From Rhodocyclaceae bacterium (GTDB taxonomy: Bacteria; Pseudomonadota; Gammaproteobacteria; Burkholderiales; Rhodocyclaceae), in NCBI GenBank assembly GCA_030682595.1, contig JAUXNZ010000056.1, forward strand, positions 1-16,968: 16,968 nucleotides of DNA. The letters run 5' to 3'. Shown in pieces: positions 14,538 to 16,968 of the stretch. The notes under the pieces are model-generated. The model saw only the letters and a program-made list of their open reading frames with translations, had not been told where the DNA came from and ran no database searches. A program made the position numbers and the translations under genes. Every line of letters begins with the position of its first letter. Positions within the stretch are counted from its first letter, which is position 1.

Positions 14538-16806
14538 GCTGACTGAGGCCCGGCGCATTCGCGTCACGGGGGTTGTCCAGGGCGTCGGCTTCCGGCCCTT
14601 CGTCTGGCGGCTCGCCAGCGAACTCAAATTAAACGGCTGGGTGAAGAACGACGCGGCCGGCGTCGAGATCCATGCGGAGGGCCGGAACCTCGATGTCCTG
14701 ATCACCCGACTGAGAAGCGAAGCGCCACCGCTGGCCCGCGTCGATGCGGTCACGCTGCAACCCGCCCAGGTCGAGAGTCATGCCGGCTTCATGATTGTCG
14801 AAAGCACCGGCGGCAAGGTCAGCACGGCGATCGGCCACGACACCGCGCCCTGTGCCGCCTGTCTCGCGGAATTGTTCGATCCGGATAATCGCCGCTACCG
14901 CCACCCCTTCATCACCTGCACGCATTGCGGGCCACGCTACACGGTGACGCGCCGTTTGCCCTATGACCGGCCGCAGACCAGCCTCGCACCCTTTCCATTC
15001 TGTCCGGACTGCCAGCGCGAATACACCGATCCGGCCGATCGCCGCTTCCATGCCGAGACGACCTGCTGCCCGAACTGCGGACCTCGGCTGCAACTGCTGG
15101 ACGCCGCCGGCCAGCCGATGGCGGGAGACCCCATTGCTGCTGCGCTGGCATTGTTGAATGCCGGCAAGATCGTCGCGATCAAGGGGCTGGGCGGCTTCCA
15201 TCTGGCCTGCGACGCACGCAATGCCGCAACGGTTGCACTGTTGCGCGAGCGCAAGCAGCGCGAGGAAAAACCCTTCGCGGTGATGCTCGGTGCCGTCCTG
15301 TCAGCGCCGACTTTCGCGGTATTGACTGCCGATGATGTTGCGCTGCTGGAATCATCGGAACGCCCCATCGTGCTGTTGCCGAAACAGCCGGCGGCCGATG
15401 CGCTGCTGGCAGGTGTCGCGCCCGGCCTGGGCGAAATCGGCCTGCTGCTGCCGGCGACGCCGATCCAGTGCCTGCTCTTTCATGACGCACCTGATCTTGT
15501 CTTGGTGATGACGAGCGCCAATCCACATGGGGAGCCGCTGGTGATCGGCAACGACGAAGCCCTGCAGCGGCTGGCCGGTAGCGCCGACGCCTTCCTGCTG
15601 CACGACCGTGACATCGTCGTGCGTTGCGACGACAGCGTGCGCAGAGTCGATGGTTTCGTCAGGCGGGCACGGGGCTATGTGCCGCGCGCGATCAGGCTCC
15701 CCCACCAAGTGCCATCAGTGCTGGCGGTGGGTGGCTGGTTCAAGAACACGATCTGCGTCACGCGTGGCAACGAGGCGTTTGTTTCGCAGCACATTGGCGA
15801 TCTCGACAACGCCGCCGCCTGCGGTTTCTTCGAGGAAACGGTCACCCACCTGCTGCACATCCTCGATGTGACGCCGGAAATCGTTGCGCACGATCTGCAC
15901 CCGGACTTTCACTCGACGCGCTTCGCCGCGGCCTTTGCGGCGGAACGCGGCATCCCCGCACTCGGCGTACAGCACCACCATGCCCACATCGCCGCCGTCT
16001 GCGCCGAGCATGGCGTGACGGAACCAGTGCTTGGCCTTGCACTCGATGGCATCGGCTTGGGTACGGGGGGTGCCGACGGCACCGCGTGGGGTGGCGAATT
16101 GCTGCGCGTCGAGGGTCCGAGCTTCGAACGCCTGGGGCACTTGCGACCACTCGCGCTGCCCGGCGGCGATGTCGCGGCGCGCGAGCCCTGGCGCATGGCG
16201 GCGGCGGCCTTGCATGCGCTTGGACGCGGCGACGAAATCGTGCGGCGTTTTGCCGATGAGCCAGCCGCGGCGACCTTGTTGAAGATGCTGGAACGTGGCA
16301 TCCACTGTCCGCAGACTTCGAGTGCCGGACGTCTGTTCGATGCAGCGGCCGGCCTGCTCGGCGCATGTCGCCGCACGAGCTTCGAGGGGCAAGCAGCAAT
16401 GCTGCTCGAAGGACTGGCAGCCCGGCATGGCCCGGTAGCCGCGCTTGCCGGCGGCTGGCGCAGCGAGGCGGCGAACTGTCTCGATCTGTTACCGGTGTTT
16501 GCTTATCTCGCAGATTGCGAGGAAGCCAGCGGCGGTGCAGCGCTGTTTCATGCCACGCTGGCAGCGGCGCTGGTTGACTGGGTGGCCGGCGCCGCGGTGC
16601 GGACAGGCATCCGTCACGTTGCCGCTGCCGGTGGCTGTCTGCTCAACCGCTTGTTGGTGGCGGCGTTGCGGGCCGGTTTGGCGGCACGCGGTCTGACACT
16701 CATGGAGGCGCGTACATTGCCCCCCAGCGACGGTGGTCTTGCGCTGGGGCAGGCTTGGGTTGCGGCTAATGCGTCTAATGCGGCTAATGAGTGCCGCCAG
16801 CCCTGA
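14527..16806 (+). CDS. hypF: Carbamoyltransferase HypF
   Basis: This 759-residue enzyme makes the carbamoyl group that HypE dehydrates to the cyanide ligands. In order, it has an acylphosphatase-like domain (about 10-95, VTGVVQGVGFRPF); a zinc-finger region with four CxxC pairs (C109/C112, C131/C134, C159/C162, C181/C184); a YrdC-like domain from about 195 (GKIVAIKGLGGFHLACDA, KPFAVML); and a Kae1/O-carbamoyltransferase domain with GVQHHHAHIAAV and LALDGIGLGTGGADGTAWGGE. The length is full. The start is GTG at 14527, inside the end of hypB. No better in-frame start exists before the conserved VQGVGF, and the ribosome site is poor. HypE, its obligate partner, is not in the window. Confidence 0.96.
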   Translation: MVNELTEARRIRVTGVVQGVGFRPFVWRLASELKLNGWVKNDAAGVEIHAEGRNLDVLITRLRSEAPPLARVDAVTLQPAQVESHAGFMIVESTGGKVSTAIGHDTAPCAACLAELFDPDNRRYRHPFITCTHCGPRYTVTRRLPYDRPQTSLAPFPFCPDCQREYTDPADRRFHAETTCCPNCGPRLQLLDAAGQPMAGDPIAAALALLNAGKIVAIKGLGGFHLACDARNAATVALLRERKQREEKPFAVMLGAVLSAPTFAVLTADDVALLESSERPIVLLPKQPAADALLAGVAPGLGEIGLLLPATPIQCLLFHDAPDLVLVMTSANPHGEPLVIGNDEALQRLAGSADAFLLHDRDIVVRCDDSVRRVDGFVRRARGYVPRAIRLPHQVPSVLAVGGWFKNTICVTRGNEAFVSQHIGDLDNAAACGFFEETVTHLLHILDVTPEIVAHDLHPDFHSTRFAAAFAAERGIPALGVQHHHAHIAAVCAEHGVTEPVLGLALDGIGLGTGGADGTAWGGELLRVEGPSFERLGHLRPLALPGGDVAAREPWRMAAAALHALGRGDEIVRRFADEPAAATLLKMLERGIHCPQTSSAGRLFDAAAGLLGACRRTSFEGQAAMLLEGLAARHGPVAALAGGWRSEAANCLDLLPVFAYLADCEEASGGAALFHATLAAALVDWVAGAAVRTGIRHVAAAGGCLLNRLLVAALRAGLAARGLTLMEARTLPPSDGGLALGQAWVAANASNAANECRQP

Positions 16807-16817
16807 TGTTGTACGCA

Positions 16818-16845
16818 AGCCCCGAACCTGGTGACAGGAAGGGCT
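16818..16845. terminator. Imperfect hairpin between convergent hypF and rpsT, possible terminator
   Basis: AGCCC (16818-16822) pairs with GGGCT (16841-16845), and inside it CCTG (16827-16830) pairs with CAGG (16835-16838) around a GTGA loop. It lies 12 nt after the hypF stop. No run of T follows on either strand, so intrinsic termination is uncertain. Nothing else is visible in the 63-nt gap. Confidence 0.35.
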
Positions 16846-16869
16846 GACGCGCACAGAAGCCCTGATTGA

Positions 16870-16968
16870 TCAGAGCCCCTTGACTGCCGCGGAAAGACGG
16901 CTCTTGTGACGTGCCGCGGCGTTCTTGTGAATGATGCGCTTGTCGGCGATGGAATCGATGATGCACTG
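16870..16968 (-). CDS. rpsT: 30S ribosomal protein S20, C-terminal part (runs off the edge)
   Basis: The last 32 residues and the TGA stop (16872-16870) are visible on the minus strand. They include IIDSIADKRIIHKNAAARHK and end SRLSAAVKGL, which is the conserved C-terminal helix of S20: Lys/Arg-rich and containing IIHKNAAARxKSRL. S20 binds 16S rRNA early in small-subunit assembly. It is a housekeeping neighbour, convergent with hypF and unrelated to hydrogen metabolism, and marks the right boundary of the hydrogenase region. The start is outside the window. Confidence 0.92.
   Translation of the reverse strand, partial: QCIIDSIADKRIIHKNAAARHKSRLSAAVKGL

Noticed and set aside
16784..16966. Alternative minus-strand frame of about 60 codons at the right edge
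   Set aside because: It is out of frame with the clear S20 C-terminus and translates the hypF end and intergenic hairpin.

Overview
The window is GC-rich and almost fully coding. It carries two complete [NiFe]-hydrogenase systems with most of their shared maturation machinery. Gene order, the S20 (rpsT) end at the right edge and two GC-rich intergenic repeats of a kind I associate with betaproteobacteria suggest a betaproteobacterium, possibly Rhodocyclales-like. That placement is inference: no rRNA gene or species-specific marker is present.

Left part, minus strand: a short Ala/Pro-rich lipoprotein gene (58-264) with its own terminator and a candidate promoter. Next comes a hox operon, read right to left from 5603 to 382, hoxF-hoxU-hoxY-hoxH-hoxW. 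It encodes a cytoplasmic NAD(P)-linked bidirectional hydrogenase (group 3d type) and its endopeptidase. HoxF and HoxU are the diaphorase, HoxY and HoxH the hydrogenase, and HoxW trims HoxH.

Right part, plus strand: hypC-hypD (5780-7143), then hybO-hybA-hybB-hybC-hybD-hybE-hypA-hypB-hypF (7266-16806). HybOABC is a Tat-exported, membrane-bound uptake hydrogenase of the Hyd-2 type that passes electrons from H2 to quinone. HybD and HybE are its dedicated protease and chaperone. HypA, B, C, D and F make and insert the Ni-Fe(CN)2CO centre, presumably for both enzymes. hypE is not in the window. The 3' end of rpsT follows on the minus strand, convergent with hypF.

The main non-coding observation is that both hydrogenase operons are preceded by an FNR/ANR-like dyad: TTGAC-N4-GTCAA before hybO and TTGAT-N4-CGCAA before hoxF. 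Each is followed after exactly 22 nt by a plausible -10 hexamer, the class II geometry centred at -41.5. The cytosolic NAD-linked and periplasmic quinone-linked enzymes may therefore be switched on together by low oxygen. An imperfect 21-bp tandem repeat overlaps the hypD stop just upstream of the hyb promoter.

Other points are a Tat-signal-like C-terminus on the Tat-chaperone HybE, an extra cysteine in the medial-cluster region of HybO, weak TTG/GTG starts on three maturation genes, and hairpin-forming repeats at internal positions of both operons. All genes look intact. I see no CRISPR array, tRNA, insertion sequence or phage gene, and no system outside known hydrogenase biology.
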